From the NCBI GenBank assembly GCA_013339895.1, contig JABACO010000021.1, positions 3,403,185-3,467,184 on the forward strand: a DNA stretch of 64,000 nt. The letters are read 5' to 3'. Each line of letters starts with the position of its first letter. Positions within the stretch are counted from its first letter, which is position 1. The notes beneath the pieces are model-generated. The model did not search any database, had not been told where the DNA came from, and was given only the letters and a program-made list of their open reading frames with translations. A program made the translations under genes and the position numbers. Below, piece after piece: positions 1 to 10,630 of the stretch. This stretch comes from Ephydatia muelleri. Taxonomy: Eukaryota > Porifera > Demospongiae > Spongillida > Spongillidae.

Positions 1-312
1 TGTCGTTATGTATGTATAAATAGTAATAACAACAGTGACGTAGTTATGTGTATAGCTCTAATTATGAAATATACTCAATTGAAAATCATATCCGGATATC
101 GGTATAAAAAGATATTCGAATAATGGACGAATTGTCGATGCTGACGACGAATACCTAAGTACCTCCGAATGGAGAAACAGAAACCGGTTATTTCGAATAG
201 ATAAAATTCACTAATCGATTTTTCCGAGTAATGCTAAGTTGCTATCCGAACGGATAGGTTTTTGCGAATATCCGAATAACCCGAATAACCTGATAACCGG
301 TTACACACCCTA
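1..312. repeat. End segment of a hAT-like repeat, copy 1
   Basis: This AT-rich segment is matched in the same orientation at 63289-63563, by eye about 85% alike. It is rich in the words CCGAATAACC and AACCGGTTA and ends in CACACCCTA, whose complement TAGGGTGTG resembles the T/CAGGG termini of hAT transposons. The other end lies outside the window, so no target duplication can be tested. The hAT assignment rests on terminal style only. Confidence 0.45.
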
Positions 313-760
313 CTCTGCTGTGATGATGAATAGTGATTGGATAATGTGATTGGGCTCAGCCCAGGATGGGCTGGGGGTACAAAAATGAGTCTAGAACAAG
401 GAAGTATGTCCAATCACACTGTCTGGTGGCAGGCTAGGTTAGGATAGGTAGTACCACACCCACCAAAAATTATAGTCTCTGATCTCATGCACTGAAAATG
501 CGATTGGGCTCAGCCCAAAAATGGGCTGGAGGTACAAAAAGAAGTTTACAATAAGGAACACTGTCAGGTGGCATGCTAGGTTAGGAAGTGGTGCCACACC
601 CACCAAGTATTGTGTTCTCTGCTGTGCAGATGAATAGTGATTGGATGATGCAATTAGGCTCAGCCCACGAATGGGCGGGAGGTACCAACAGGAGTCTAGA
701 ACAAGGAGGTATGTCCAAGCACACTGTCTGGCAGCAGGCACGGTCAGGAAGTGGTGTCAC
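313..760. repeat. Tandem repeat, three units of about 150 bases
   Basis: Three diverged units begin near 313, 477 and 614. Each carries a GGCTCAGCCCA...ATGGGC core, then a GGTAC, a GTCTAGAACAAGG-type stretch and a CACACCCACCAA stretch. Short open frames on both strands follow the repeat and are not genes. A further single diverged unit lies at 4376-4480. Confidence 0.75.
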
Positions 761-1800
761 CACGGCTGTCTGCTCTCATTGAACGCGTGGAAAGAAAGCC
801 CTACGCCCCAAAATATTGAAATGGTTGCGTAATCCCATAGCAACGACCCTGACAACCGAAGTCCTTACACCGTGCTGTGCACGAAGTAAACCAAATGCAA
901 CAAACACCTAAAAGCCATACAATGAGTGCGAGGCACCTCTGACCTTTAATACAAAGCACAAATCACGTGGTCTATCGAATAGCACTGCTGGCTTGGGCGC
1001 TCGAAAGCTCTCTACTTGCGCACAGCTAACTCCGACCGCGTGAGTTCAGTAAAGGATAGCGACTCTCAGGAACTGAAATAGACTCAGACAAAACTTTCAT
1101 GGTTAAGTGGACAACATGTGCTATCAATTTTTTGTAAATACTAGTGTCTACGAATTTTCTGAAGTAGTTTTCCAGCCTTTTGAAATGGGCCATTTTTACG
1201 AGTTACCGCGGTATTATATATACTTGTGCCATGATACATGAAACACAAGGAAATAATACTATACATGGCAAATACTGTACGAGTGAGTTTTGATCATCTA
1301 ATATGCTGATAAATTTTTAGAACTTTTAAGAAACGTGGCCAAACATGTTGGGTCACACCATATACATGTAAGAAGCCTTCTGCACTGCAGGATTTTACAA
1401 ACGTGGCCTCCAATTTTTAATATGACTGAAAATACAGACCTCCAGGCTGGTTTAATAAACAAAATCCAGGTTGGTTTCCACCACAAACCCAGTGCCTTCA
1501 AGACTTTTCCATCCTGGAATTGAGTATCCAGTGTGGAAACGCCTTTTAACCACCCTGGATTCATCAAATAAAATCCACTGATGGTAGAGAATTCATCAAT
1601 TTCCACCCTAAACGTTTTAAAACTTTATTCTGTGATTATTACTAAATACATTGAAAAGTAGGGGGTGAGGAGAACTATGTCTTTTGTTTCTTGGTTGGAG
1701 GGGGTATAGCAGCCACCATGTGTGGTTCAATGCTTAACAAATGTTCCTTTACGATGCATTGCAGCTGTTTCACCCGGTCTTTTATTGACACAATGCCAAG
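761..1800. other. No gene recognised
   Basis: No convincing gene. The stretch 838-882 contains a CCTGACAACCGAAG-type segment loosely echoed at 22156-22200, so it may be old element sequence. A minus-strand open frame at 1298-1606 has no start context or domain I recognise. Confidence 0.5.
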
Positions 1801-2957
1801 CTAAGTTGAGTAAACTTGGCATGTATGGACTGCTGCGACATAGTGCTGATGGTCAGAACACATTGTCTCAAGGGCCCTTCTTGTGGCATACCCTCGGATT
1901 GAAAGAGGGGTTGCCATCTCGTCACTTCCAATAATGCAAAATAGACAAGGGTAGCACCCTATTGCATGGTTAATTATGTTTTGCATGACACTTGCATTGA
2001 ATTTGTGGCCACATACCACTTGCACCAGATAAGCCATACATCTTTGACAAAAACTCATAGTCCCCGCACATGAATATCTTGACAGTGTATTGCCTATTGA
2101 TAATTTATACACTATTTGCTGCATATTAGTTAGAACTTCCTACCTACCTCCGCTTCATTCCATGCAGATGTTCGACCTGGTCTTTGAAGCGAACTAAAGC
2201 CACATGAAGGTTGGTGACACTATCACCAGCTTCAAAGCAGCAAAAGACACAGGTGTTGTGAACTGAGTTTGGTGCAGCAACATTCACAATTTGAAAATTC
2301 ATTTTAAATGTCCCGCCACCCTTATCTCCTCCAATTTTTAGCCACACCTCACTGGCTGGTATGTACCCATCGTGCCAGGTAAGTAGTCCTGCCCTGCACT
2401 GAAATGAGAATAAAAATTATAGTGTTTTTACCTTTCATTTTCATCTAAGAGGCGTACAACCATATCCACCAGATGTGGAGTGTAAACCAAAGTTGATCCT
2501 TTGACTTCCTCTCCACCAGAAGGAAGTGGAAAAGAAAAGGGGGCAATATCTCCTTTCAGGTTATCACCCACAGAAATCTGGCGCATTCTCTCCTCCCCAG
2601 CCAGACAAATCCCTGATGATTTGAGCCACCTGGAAAAGCAGCAGTGTTTTGTTTTTGCTGCATTTTCATGTCTTACCTTCTAAGGAGTCTCAATTTGTTC
2701 CAGGGAATGGCAAGACCGGCTTTTATTGCCAATGTCTCAGCTCCAATTTCAATAGTTGACAAGATTCCTGCCTTGTCTAAAGCTCTTCTCTCTTCATCAC
2801 TGAGGGTGAGCACCTCTCTCTGAATAAGGGCCGTGGCTCTCCTGCACTGAGAACACTGCGTATCATCTGCATTTCTGAGTGCCTTGTCTTCAAAGTCCTT
2901 GAACTGGCTGCTGTGGTTTGTTGGCGGGATTTGGTCACCTGTATGAATGTCATTGGC
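1801..2957 (-). pseudogene. RAG1-like transposase core
   Basis: Exons read on the minus strand are about 2957-2677 (ending WNKLRLLRR before GTAAGA), 2630-2432 (SVGDNLKGDIAPFSFPLPSG to LLDENER before GTAAAA), 2398 to about 2148 (VWLKIGGDKGGGTFKMNFQ, ...NLHVALVRFKDQVEHL) and 2115-1801. The last contains GDYEFLSKMYGLSGASG at about 2020-2066, then PCLFC and, later, RALETMCSDHQHY. The acidic residue of IGGDKGG and that of GDYE sit where RAG1 has its first two catalytic aspartates, and GLSGASG..PCLFC parallels GLEASGS..ICTLC of RAG1. The third acidic residue was not located. Introns are 35-50 bases. The last exon changes frame after GASG, so the copy is dead. Confidence 0.68.
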
Positions 2958-2959
2958 TA

Positions 2960-3890
2960 AAGTGAGGTTAAATATTATATAACAGTACTAGTGACACTAA
3001 ATGCACTTAGCTGCTCCTCCAGTAGCCAGTTTTATGATACTCTTATCAGGACTGGTAGAGACAGCTCTCTTCAGAATTCCCGCAACTGTTCTTTCTTCAC
3101 TAGCAGTGAGACATGATGTACACTCGTGCATGCCCTTCGTAACTATGGGCCTTCATTTCTCTGTTGCATTTCACACACAGAACCAGTATATCATTCAGCA
3201 GCATAAGTATCAAGTCTGGTGCTGGTCTGATATGTGATGGCACGAGGTGAGCATCTGAAGAGCAACAGTGACATTGCAGTGTAGTTGACGTTGCTACTCG
3301 CTCCACAATGCATTGTGCACATGCAAGTGCACCACATAGCAGCTCAAGAGGCTGTTGTAGAATTTTAAGACACACCGGCAGGTCAGCTGCTCAAGGATGG
3401 AGGGATTGTTCTGGCTTGACACTGGTGGATGATGCTCAAAAACAGGATGATGCTCAAAAACAGGAGTGGGAGCAATCTCCTTAAGGTATTTAATAAGCAT
3501 GTTGGGTGGTGCACCTGGGAGGCGGCCTCTTCCAGCAGTGTGCCTTCTGAGTGTTCCACTTACTTCAAAGTGCTTGCATACCTGTGTATTATTTCACCAA
3601 TGATGCATTTGCTAGTTATTACTTATTTACCTTGCATTCCTGATCACTGTGCATCTCCCACTAAAACAGCTTCACAGAACACCTATGATGGACCACCTCT
3701 GTCTTTGCAGTGATGGCTCTGTGCATTGAGCGTTCACAGCAGCTGCAAAAGCTCACTGGGTGTATGTGGACATTATCTTCTGACGTGTCAACACCAAATG
3801 CTATGTGCAAAACACTTTGCACTGGAAACTGCTAACAGTCTTTTGTTTGCACTTTTTTAGCCTTTGTCCGCATACCCTGCAGTGGATTGC
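2960..3890 (-). pseudogene. RAG1 N-terminal-like region: zinc domain, RING and zinc finger
   Basis: The first exon (about 3890 to 3632) opens with CRVCGQRL and continues to HIHPVSFCSCCERSMHRA, which matches the CRLCG...IHPTEFCHNCW block of RAG1. It ends at ECK before a GTAAAT donor. The next exon, starting near 3580, begins VCK, so splicing makes a CxxC pair where RAG1 has CDIC. A RING-like region follows (CLKILQQPLELLCGALACAQC, about 3290-3375), with Ala where C3HC4 RINGs have His. Then comes LNDILVLCVKCNREMKAHS, equivalent to the RAG1 zinc finger after the RING (NSLMVKC). In vertebrate RAG1 this half is a ubiquitin ligase and dimerisation region. At least one frame change lies in the RING exon. 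Confidence 0.72.
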
Positions 3891-4910
3891 TAGTTGTTGG
3901 ATGTGGTAATCCATCCTGTAATCATGTACATGGGCTTGTAATTAGAAAATGTACCGATTATTCATAAGATACACACCTAGTTTTTGTGCCTACAGAAAAT
4001 TCGCGGCATCTTCTGGATCATAAATTAATGTTACCTCATCTCTGCTCTAGACACAGATGGCCAACCTACAATCCAATTCAGTTCCGGAAGACTGTAGTAC
4101 TGAATCACGTAACCACTCTGCCAAGATACGTGCCGCGTGGTGTTGAGAAACTCGCTGCGCGTGCTGATGACGTGTGGATTAACATTATGCGTGATGAGTG
4201 GTACATAAAGGCATGTTGTGATGGCGTCTGAAAAACTGTTTTTGCGTTTATTTGAAGTGTTAGAAGGGCAGTTTTTAGCTTTGAAACTTCAGGCAGTTTT
4301 AATTAGGAATGTCTTCATGTATATTGGATAAATACCGTAATATTCTAATTGTCAACCCAGTTTCCAGCCGCATACAACCGTGTCACACCCACCAAATACA
4401 ATGTTTGTTCTGTTGTGCATTTGAGTATTGTATGGATATCGCCAGTCGGCTCAGCCCAGACATCGGGTGGCGGTACACTGAGATGGTATTGTGAAACTAG
4501 GCACTTCATATTGTCTAATTGTTGGTAACTTAGGTCATAGAGCGAAATGTTGCCTACTTGTAGGGTAAAAAACACTATAATACATCGCATACAACACATA
4601 CATAAACGGAATGGAATGAAAAGGTTTAATTGAAAATGGAAAGAATTAAGAGGGAAGTATTAAATCAATGATTGATTGCTGTGTGGGGAGCCCTGCACCG
4701 CCATATATCCCAATTCCGCCTCTTCCAATTGTGCGAGAACCACGCAGCCCAAAATTTGTGGCTCTTTGAACGGCAAAAGAAAGCTGTGGTTTGGCTGGTG
4801 CATCGGTATCAGCAACACGTACTTAATTGACCTTTGTCGAAAACCCAATGTCAGAACTCTTCTAGTGATTGTTGTAGCAAACGGTTGTGCCTGGAATTTT
4901 CTTATATCTA
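3891..4910. other. No gene recognised; one diverged repeat unit
   Basis: I see no gene. The segment 4376-4480 is a diverged unit of the 313-760 repeat (CACACCCACCAA, then GGCTCAGCCCA), in the same orientation. Open frames here are short and lack domains. Confidence 0.5.
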
Positions 4911-4950
4911 CGAAGAGGCGTGCGCCTACAAGGGAACGCGCGCCTCTTCG
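4911..4950. other. Small hairpin
   Basis: CGAAGAGGCG at 4911-4920 pairs with CGCCTCTTCG at 4941-4950, leaving a 20-base loop. Its role is unknown. The ~270 bases after it hold nothing I recognise. Confidence 0.5.
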
Positions 4951-5231
4951 TTGCGGTGTAATCTAATTAGATTGGAATATGGTGCTGAGGAATGTGGTGC
5001 TAACTTCCAAACGGTCAATCGGACGACCCGTTGACCAACCAACAGGTCGGATGGTTGACTAACGGGCCGCTCAACATTCATATTTCAGTACCCACTGTCT
5101 GATTTGTGTGATTAATCCACGCTATATAAATACAATGCTGGCCTGTTTATACTATTACATCGATATTGTACTGTTCCCATTCAAGCTTCACAATCTCATG
5201 TGGTCTATGTTTGTGATTGAATAATGGCATA

Positions 5232-5490
5232 TCACAATAGGCAGAAAAGGCTAGCACTGGGATAGAAAAGCATTGCACATCCAAATATTATGTTTGAATC
5301 AGGATTGGTGTTAAATATTGTGATAACACAATTAAAAGACTGAAAGTTTAGACATTTGTAGTTGATAACTTCTTCAATTACTTGGTTGATAAATCCTCTC
5401 CAATTGTCACTGTGCAATATGCTAGGAAGTCCATATATTGGGAACACCCTCTTCAATGCATCGGTATAACAAATCAGTGTGCATGAAAAC
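5232..5490 (-). mobile_element. Integrase-core fragment (fossil)
   Basis: The minus-strand translation includes RVFPIYGLPSILHSDN followed by INQVIEEVINY. This is the second-aspartate block of a retroviral-type integrase (GxPxxLHSDNGxEFxN). The neighbouring parts of an integrase are not seen, so it is a small broken fragment of a gypsy-like or Ginger-like element. It ends just upstream of the first secreted-peptide gene. Confidence 0.6.
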
Positions 5491-5499
5491 GGGAGTATC

Positions 5500-5747
5500 A
5501 AGGTGCCCGCCAGCCGCTAATAATGGTTCACTTCGTTAGTCTAAAGTGCTTTATTTGATTAGTCTAAAGTGCATATGGATTGACTGGACTACCAGACAAC
5601 ACGTGGCGCATGCGCACAAAGCAACCTATCAGCTGAAAGTTAGGGAAAGTTTTACACAACAAGACAGATAGCCGGGCTTTATAAAGGAAGATAATTGCTA
5701 ATCCAAGTTGAAATTTATAGATCCCAATTTTGGCTAAGCAATCTAGA
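5500..5747 (+). promoter_or_regulatory. Upstream region of secreted-peptide gene 1
   Basis: A TATAAAG box lies at 5680-5686, 62 bases before the ATG, preceded by GCCGGGCT. Further up is GCGCATGCGCA (5606-5616), which resembles an NRF-1 site, and two copies of TTAGTCTAAAGTGC. The block starts with GTGCCCGCCAGCC near 5503. The same order of elements recurs before the other three peptide genes, which supports function. Confidence 0.7.
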
Positions 5748-5960
5748 ATGAAGTTTCTTCTTCAAGTCCTTCTATTGCTGTTGGCAGCTGCTTTGGTTTC
5801 AGCCAATGCAAAAGAGAAATACAATATATATCTGTACAAAGGCAAGTTAATGTCCAAGCCACCCAACACGGGATACCCTGGGACCGCTACCCAAACGACA
5901 CCCCCTGCTGGCACCACTCCTCCGTATGACAACAAAAAGAAGACGAAAGTCCTTTACTGA
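5748..5960 (+). CDS. Small secreted Pro/Thr-rich peptide, gene 1
   Basis: A 70-residue protein. Residues 1-19 form a classic signal peptide (MKFLLQVLLLLLAAALVSA). The mature part begins NAKEKYNIYLYKGKLMSKPP, continues with a Pro/Gly/Thr-rich stretch (YPGTATQTTPPAGTTPPYDN) and ends in a basic tail (KKKTKVLY). There is no cysteine, so no disulphide fold. I chose the ATG at 5748 because the signal peptide begins there and the TATA box sits at a normal distance. Three paralogues lie at 41211, 50109 and 59398. Family and role are unknown to me; secretion is inferred from the signal peptide. A polyadenylation-like ATTAAA follows at 6091-6096. Confidence 0.75.
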   Translation: MKFLLQVLLLLLAAALVSANAKEKYNIYLYKGKLMSKPPNTGYPGTATQTTPPAGTTPPYDNKKKTKVLY

Positions 5961-6084
5961 CCGAACCGATACGTAACAATTAACACATTAAAAGTTGAAC
6001 TAGACAGGCTTCATACGTGCATGCACGCGTGTATATACATGAAGTTATTGTTTATGAATGGTTATTCAGGTCATGATACATGCC

Positions 6085-6410
6085 AGCAAAATTAAAACAA
6101 AGGGCATACAACTGATGTACGATTGTCTTCGCATTAATCAGAATATCACAGACTAACATGAGACCGACATCACTTTCTGGGGCAGCAGGGCTGACGTGTA
6201 TTTGCCCTGCGGGCAAAAAGGTTTCGAGAAAACAGCAGACCTCAATGCAGTTGTAGGTGTATTTGGAAATAAGAAGAAGACTCCGAGCAAGTTTATGGAA
6301 TATATATACAACTGAACAAATATCGTACGATTAACGTAGAAGAGCTAGACTAGAATTGGAACTGCATGTTGGCAACCTGTTTCTCCAGCAGATGCACAGA
6401 TTCTGGGCAA
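6085..6410 (+). repeat. Conserved downstream module of peptide gene 1
   Basis: Matched at 58810-59030 (same side of gene 4) and at 51180-51430 (inverted, beyond gene 3). It contains a possible acceptor ATCACAG, then ATGAGACCGACATCAC and a stretch that in one frame reads FEKTADLNAVV...GNKKKTPSKFM. The reading frame is not kept equally in all three copies, so it may be a decayed exon, an untranslated region, or just duplicated flank. Confidence 0.5.
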
Positions 6411-7931
6411 ATCCTCCATGCTGTACTCTTCCCAGCCCATTAAGCACTCATGTGATCTTATCTTAATTGCGCATGTGTGTTTAAACGTCGAATCGTAAAA
6501 GCGCTAGCCTGACATGCAGACGGCCGACAGGAAATCCATAACCAACTTGGTGGACCAAAGATGGTGATTCGCAGAATGTTGGTTAGCTTGAGCAGCTCTA
6601 TGGTTGATAATTTGTACATACATCTTCACTGTAAGACACATCATTTTTGTCTCTCCTTAAAGAGATAATTTATTTTTGTGTCGAAATGCATAGGGTTCGC
6701 ATCATTCAATTTTTTTTTGTTCTTTTCTTTATTTCTTTTTTTTTTAATTACGCGGGGCCTTCACCCTTAAACTGGTCTGTAAATATTACACCCTGCAGAG
6801 CACATGAAGGTACGCATTGCGTACAGTATTTACTTTATAACTCGATTAAAAAAAAAAAACGGGCATCCTATTTGCGTTTGTGGTACACCATAAAGATCCT
6901 GCAGTGTACGCATGAGCAGCAGTTACGGCCACTATGCAACGAGTAGAATAACCTATTATAATGCACGCTATTGGTAGCTATGGATGTCGAACAGCATGAA
7001 GTAAATAATAACGCGAATACTGGATCAGCCGCTTTGGGATAAGAAAAGAAGGAAAAGAAGAAAGAGCTCGAAATTAACAAAATAATTAACTGGAGGAGCG
7101 TTGGAGTGTGTGATTAAATGGTTTATAATCTAAAAGAACAAGTTACATCCTGTAGCGGGGTTGTCATGGGATCACAATATGAGCAATATGACTTATATAC
7201 TAGTCGTAGATACATGTAATGTGCAGTAGAACGAAGCAAACTTATATAAGATACTTGTTGTAATGATAAGTTGGCAAGGGGCGGTGGAGAAAGAGATTTA
7301 AGTAGGATGGAAAACAGACCACTATACTAGCAGGATTCTAATTGACTGTTGGATGCGGGCACGCTGAACTTTTGATCGCGCTTATTCCATGACATCAAAT
7401 TAACAAAAACGCATCCTCTTCCAGATGGAGGGTTTGCGGTGTACGAACAAGAAGGTTGGGGGACTGCCATGCAGTATGTCAGTATATAATTTGGATGTAC
7501 AGTTAGCATGGTATTTTAAAGAGCCATAGCGTCTTCGGCTCATTATAAATCACTTACCGGGGCGTCTAATTACGCCTCGTGTGACTAACTCGCAAAGAAG
7601 TCACTAAGATGCGGACTGGTTATGGCTACATTATAATGGCAAAATGCATATAGGTAATACTAACGCAATTGACAGCGTAAAATAGACACAATGACACGTT
7701 CCGCCGAGTTGTGACGAAAGCAGTCGGGTGTGTGCATCAGTGCCACCTGGTTGCAATAAGCCTAACATGAGAAAAGAATTATTGTCACGAAAAATTTTGA
7801 TCCCCCTTAAAGGTTAGTCCAGGGATCCGTCCGACTCGACCTATACGATTTCTGAAACGTTCCGCGCATGCGTATGTTTGCCTTACTTCTTCCCCATGGA
7901 CTCCCTGTATACGTGACCTTATCCTAACCCT
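6411..7931. other. No gene recognised
   Basis: AT-rich sequence with poly-T near 6710-6750 and poly-A near 6846-6859. I see no open frame with a domain, no paired element ends and no RNA gene. Confidence 0.5.
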
Positions 7932-7934
7932 TAA

Positions 7935-8275
7935 GGGGGCTTGTCCAAACAACTTTTGGAAAAATTAGCGTCATTGTGACGTTAACATATTAACCCCCCC
8001 CCCCCCCCCCCCCTTAACGTCTTACTCAATAAACTTTTCGTACGCGTCTCGTGGCACCTTGTAAATGTGTTGCACATCTTTCAATACTCCTCCGAAAAAT
8101 GTAGTCTGAATAGACATAACTGCTGCCACTAGAGTCAACGCTGCTTGCAAGCTAGATGTTTCGCAAAACTTGCGGACAATAAAATTTTCTTAGCGTCATA
8201 GCCTAAACCCCCCCCCCCCCCCCCCTAACGTCACAATGACGCTAATTTTTCCAAATATAGTTTGGACAAGCCCCC
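7935..8275. mobile_element. MITE with TAA target duplication
   Basis: A 341-base element starting GGGGGCTTGTCCAAAC and ending GTTTGGACAAGCCCCC. The arms pair over about 50 bases, including TTAGCGTCATTGTGACG, with small gaps. It is flanked on both sides by TAA (7932-7934 and 8276-8278), which fits a PIF/Harbinger-type non-autonomous element. Each arm has a poly-C run on its inner side (about 7994-8013 and 8209-8225). It has no coding capacity. Confidence 0.75.
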
Positions 8276-8365
8276 TAACTGAACCTAAAGCAAAGTCCGT
8301 TGATACGAGGATTAGTTGCCCTTGTCAGTGACCTGCAGCGCTTTCGCAGGGCTGCCATAGGCCAG

Positions 8366-8408
8366 CCGGCCTGACAGGTCGGAGATCTGGCCTGACCTGT
8401 CAGGCCGG
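8366..8408. other. Perfect 15-base hairpin
   Basis: CCGGCCTGACAGGTC (8366-8380) is the exact complement of GACCTGTCAGGCCGG (8394-8408), with a 13-base loop. No gene adjoins it, and it could be the trace of a small palindromic element. Confidence 0.55.
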
Positions 8409-8569
8409 ACCTAGTTCTTTCTGTAATCTCTGGCCTCTTGGAACTGGTCGTCACGTGGTGCTTGACCTTGGTGCCAAATTACTTATTAATATTTATTACC
8501 AAATACAAGAACAAAATGGTGTTCAAATGATGTTTTTAGCCTTAAAGCTAAGACTGACGAACCATCCAA

Positions 8570-8713
8570 TCTGGAGTGAAGGGAGGAGGCCAAGTGTCAA
8601 GTGTTCCTGAGATGGATCAGGAAATGTGGAACGTCTGACAATTTTCTGCTAAAGTCTATGATTCACGTGACAGTAACGCCCACTTCCGGTCATGCCATTC
8701 TTCTGAGGGGGTT
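8570..8713 (+). repeat. ~155-base tandem repeat array, left piece
   Basis: Part of a unit containing GTCAAGTGTTCCTGAGATG, then TTTTCTGCTAAAGTCTATGA, TTCACGTGACAGTAACGCCC and TTCTGAGGGGGTT. The array continues at 12737-12854 beyond the Ginger1 insertion and, inverted, at 15965-16429. Confidence 0.75.
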
Positions 8714-8872
8714 TGTCACGGAAATTTCGGTCCGCTGAAAATTTTGGTCCCGGACCAAAATTTTGGTCCGGTCGGACCAATTTAATCTGAATAAAAAAAG
8801 GTCCGTGTCCAGAAAAAAAGGTCCGGAGATTTATTTCTAACGTCCACGTGGTTGATACTCAGTTTGCGAGTG

Positions 8873-10630
8873 ATGGCGGAGTTTAAAGAAATAGTTGACG
8901 ATGGTTCTGATTGTGATGATCTTGTCGAGGAGGCCTATGCCTATTTAGTGTCGAAGAAGTATCCTGAATGTGTCAGTGAGACCAAAAAGAGGGTGATACG
9001 AAGAAAGGCTGTGAAGTTGACAATATCTGTTGAAGGAGAGCTATTGTATAAGCACAAGCAGGGAAAGGGAAAGGTTAGTAGCGTTAAATTAATGACATGT
9101 ATGTATGTATGTATGTGTCCAATAAAGTAGCCATCATTTACGCAGAAGGAAGTACTGTTGCGTTACATCCAGAGTTTGGAAGAGCGCCAGATAATCCTAC
9201 TGGCATGTCACATTGATTCCACTTTTGGTCACATGGGTAAGACCAGGACACTGTACAGGATCAAGGAATGATTCATGTGGCTTGGCATGGTTAAAGACGT
9301 TGTTAGCTTGGTAAGCTCCTTATTCAACTGGTACTCCTTTATGTTTATATTTCAAATTCAGTATTTCTGCAGCTATCAAAATGTGATGTGTGTCAACGCA
9401 TGAACAGAAAGCTAACTACTGGAGTGCCTGAACTTTATCCCATTCCAGTTAAAGCTCCCTGGTATATGGTTGGCATTGATTTCATTGGCCCTCCCAGTTG
9501 CAAAGGACGGAAGTCGCTACATCCTCACTATCAGTGATTATTTCACAAAGTGGGTTGAGGTTGTACCTACGGTCAACAAAATGGCATCTACAGTGGCAAG
9601 TCACTGTTTAAGGTTAGCATATGTACTGACAAGTATTTATTTTCATGTAGGTATTTGTACATGTAGCTGTGGTTTGACTAGTTTTTGGTGTAAAGCATGC
9701 TTTAACCATACAACTGATCATATGTTCTGGTGAGTTCTAGCTCTTGCATGCAATATTTATAGTCATGTCCTTACTTTAACTACAGGTCTTTATGCGAATG
9801 GGACTACCACGTGTGTTGCTTTCAGACAATGGCAGCGAGTTCTGTAATGCACTGAATGACCAACTATCAGAGATGCTGGGAATTAAGAGGAGGCTAACTA
9901 CACCATACCACCCTCAGGTTTGTTCCATGAATGCTGTTGTGTAAGTATACATATCGAAATGTGTACACACAAACTGACGTCATCCAATCTCTCTCAACTC
10001 TGACTTGTAGGCCAATGGTCTTGATGAGCGCTTCAATCAGACGCTTCAAAACATGCTGGTCAAATATGTGTCTTCAAAGAAGGATATGTGGAGTCACTAC
10101 CTAGACACTTGTGCCTTCGCATATAACACTTCCCAACATGACTCTACTAAATACACACCATTCATGTTGATGTTTGGTCGCCGAGCAACTCTTCCGATTG
10201 ATGTTTAGTTTGAACGGCAATGTCCTGAAGATCTGTGCAAGACATATTGGGAACTTGAAGAACACCCCTATCCTGCTGCATTTTCAGAGCATGCACGCAT
10301 ATTGGAAGAGGCCAAAGGCAACATTATCGCTGCGCAATTGAAGCAGAAAGAAGTGTACGACAAAAAGCACTGCAAACCAGGCCAATTTCAGTGTGAGCAG
10401 TTGGTTTTGCTGAGAAACTTCTCCCGTAAAAAGTCAAGGGTGGTAAACTGACAGAAAGATTTCTTGGGCCGTACACAATCATTAATGTGCTGCCACATGG
10501 TGTATATGAGATACGCAATGAGGAAGGGAAGACTGCTCGTGCTACTGGCAGCCACTTTAAAATGTACAAGTCGAGTGATGCGTGTTGTATTGGAGATGAA
10601 GATCAAAGTTTTCACAAGGAGATTGTGTAA
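8873..10630 (+). pseudogene. Ginger1 integrase-type transposase
   Basis: Exons joined by good GT..AG signals lie at about 8873-9073, 9146-9310, 9373-9612, 9786-9917 and 10011-10630. The ATG at 8873 opens MAEFKEIVDDGSD. Exon 2 and the start of exon 3 hold an H2C2 zinc domain (HIDSTFGHMGKTRTLYRIK, then KCDVCQRM). The DDE core shows VGIDFIGP (first Asp), LLSDNGSEFCN (second Asp) and NGLDERFNQTLQ (the Glu). A GPY/F-like C-terminal motif appears as FLGPYTIINVLPHGVYEI. The protein would cut and join the element's ends. A few breaks make it non-functional as it stands. Confidence 0.8.

Larger units (their letters stand above)
1801..3890 (-). mobile_element. RAG1-like (N-RAG-TP type) DNA transposon relic
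   Basis: A multi-exon minus-strand gene whose parts follow the order of vertebrate RAG1: N-terminal zinc-binding region, RING, zinc finger, then an RNase H-like core. From memory, mollusc and other invertebrate transposons named N-RAG-TP carry the RAG1 N-terminal part, and this is the closest family I know. I found no clear terminal inverted repeats or target duplication, so the element limits are those of recognisable coding sequence. Several frame changes between exons show it is decayed. Confidence 0.7.

Noticed and set aside
1298-1606. 102-codon minus-strand frame
   Set aside because: Repetitive phrasing but no recognised domain; possibly old repeat sequence.
5730-5747. Upstream TTG start for peptide gene 1 (and the same at 50091 for gene 3)
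   Set aside because: The signal peptide begins at the ATG, and animal genes rarely start at TTG.
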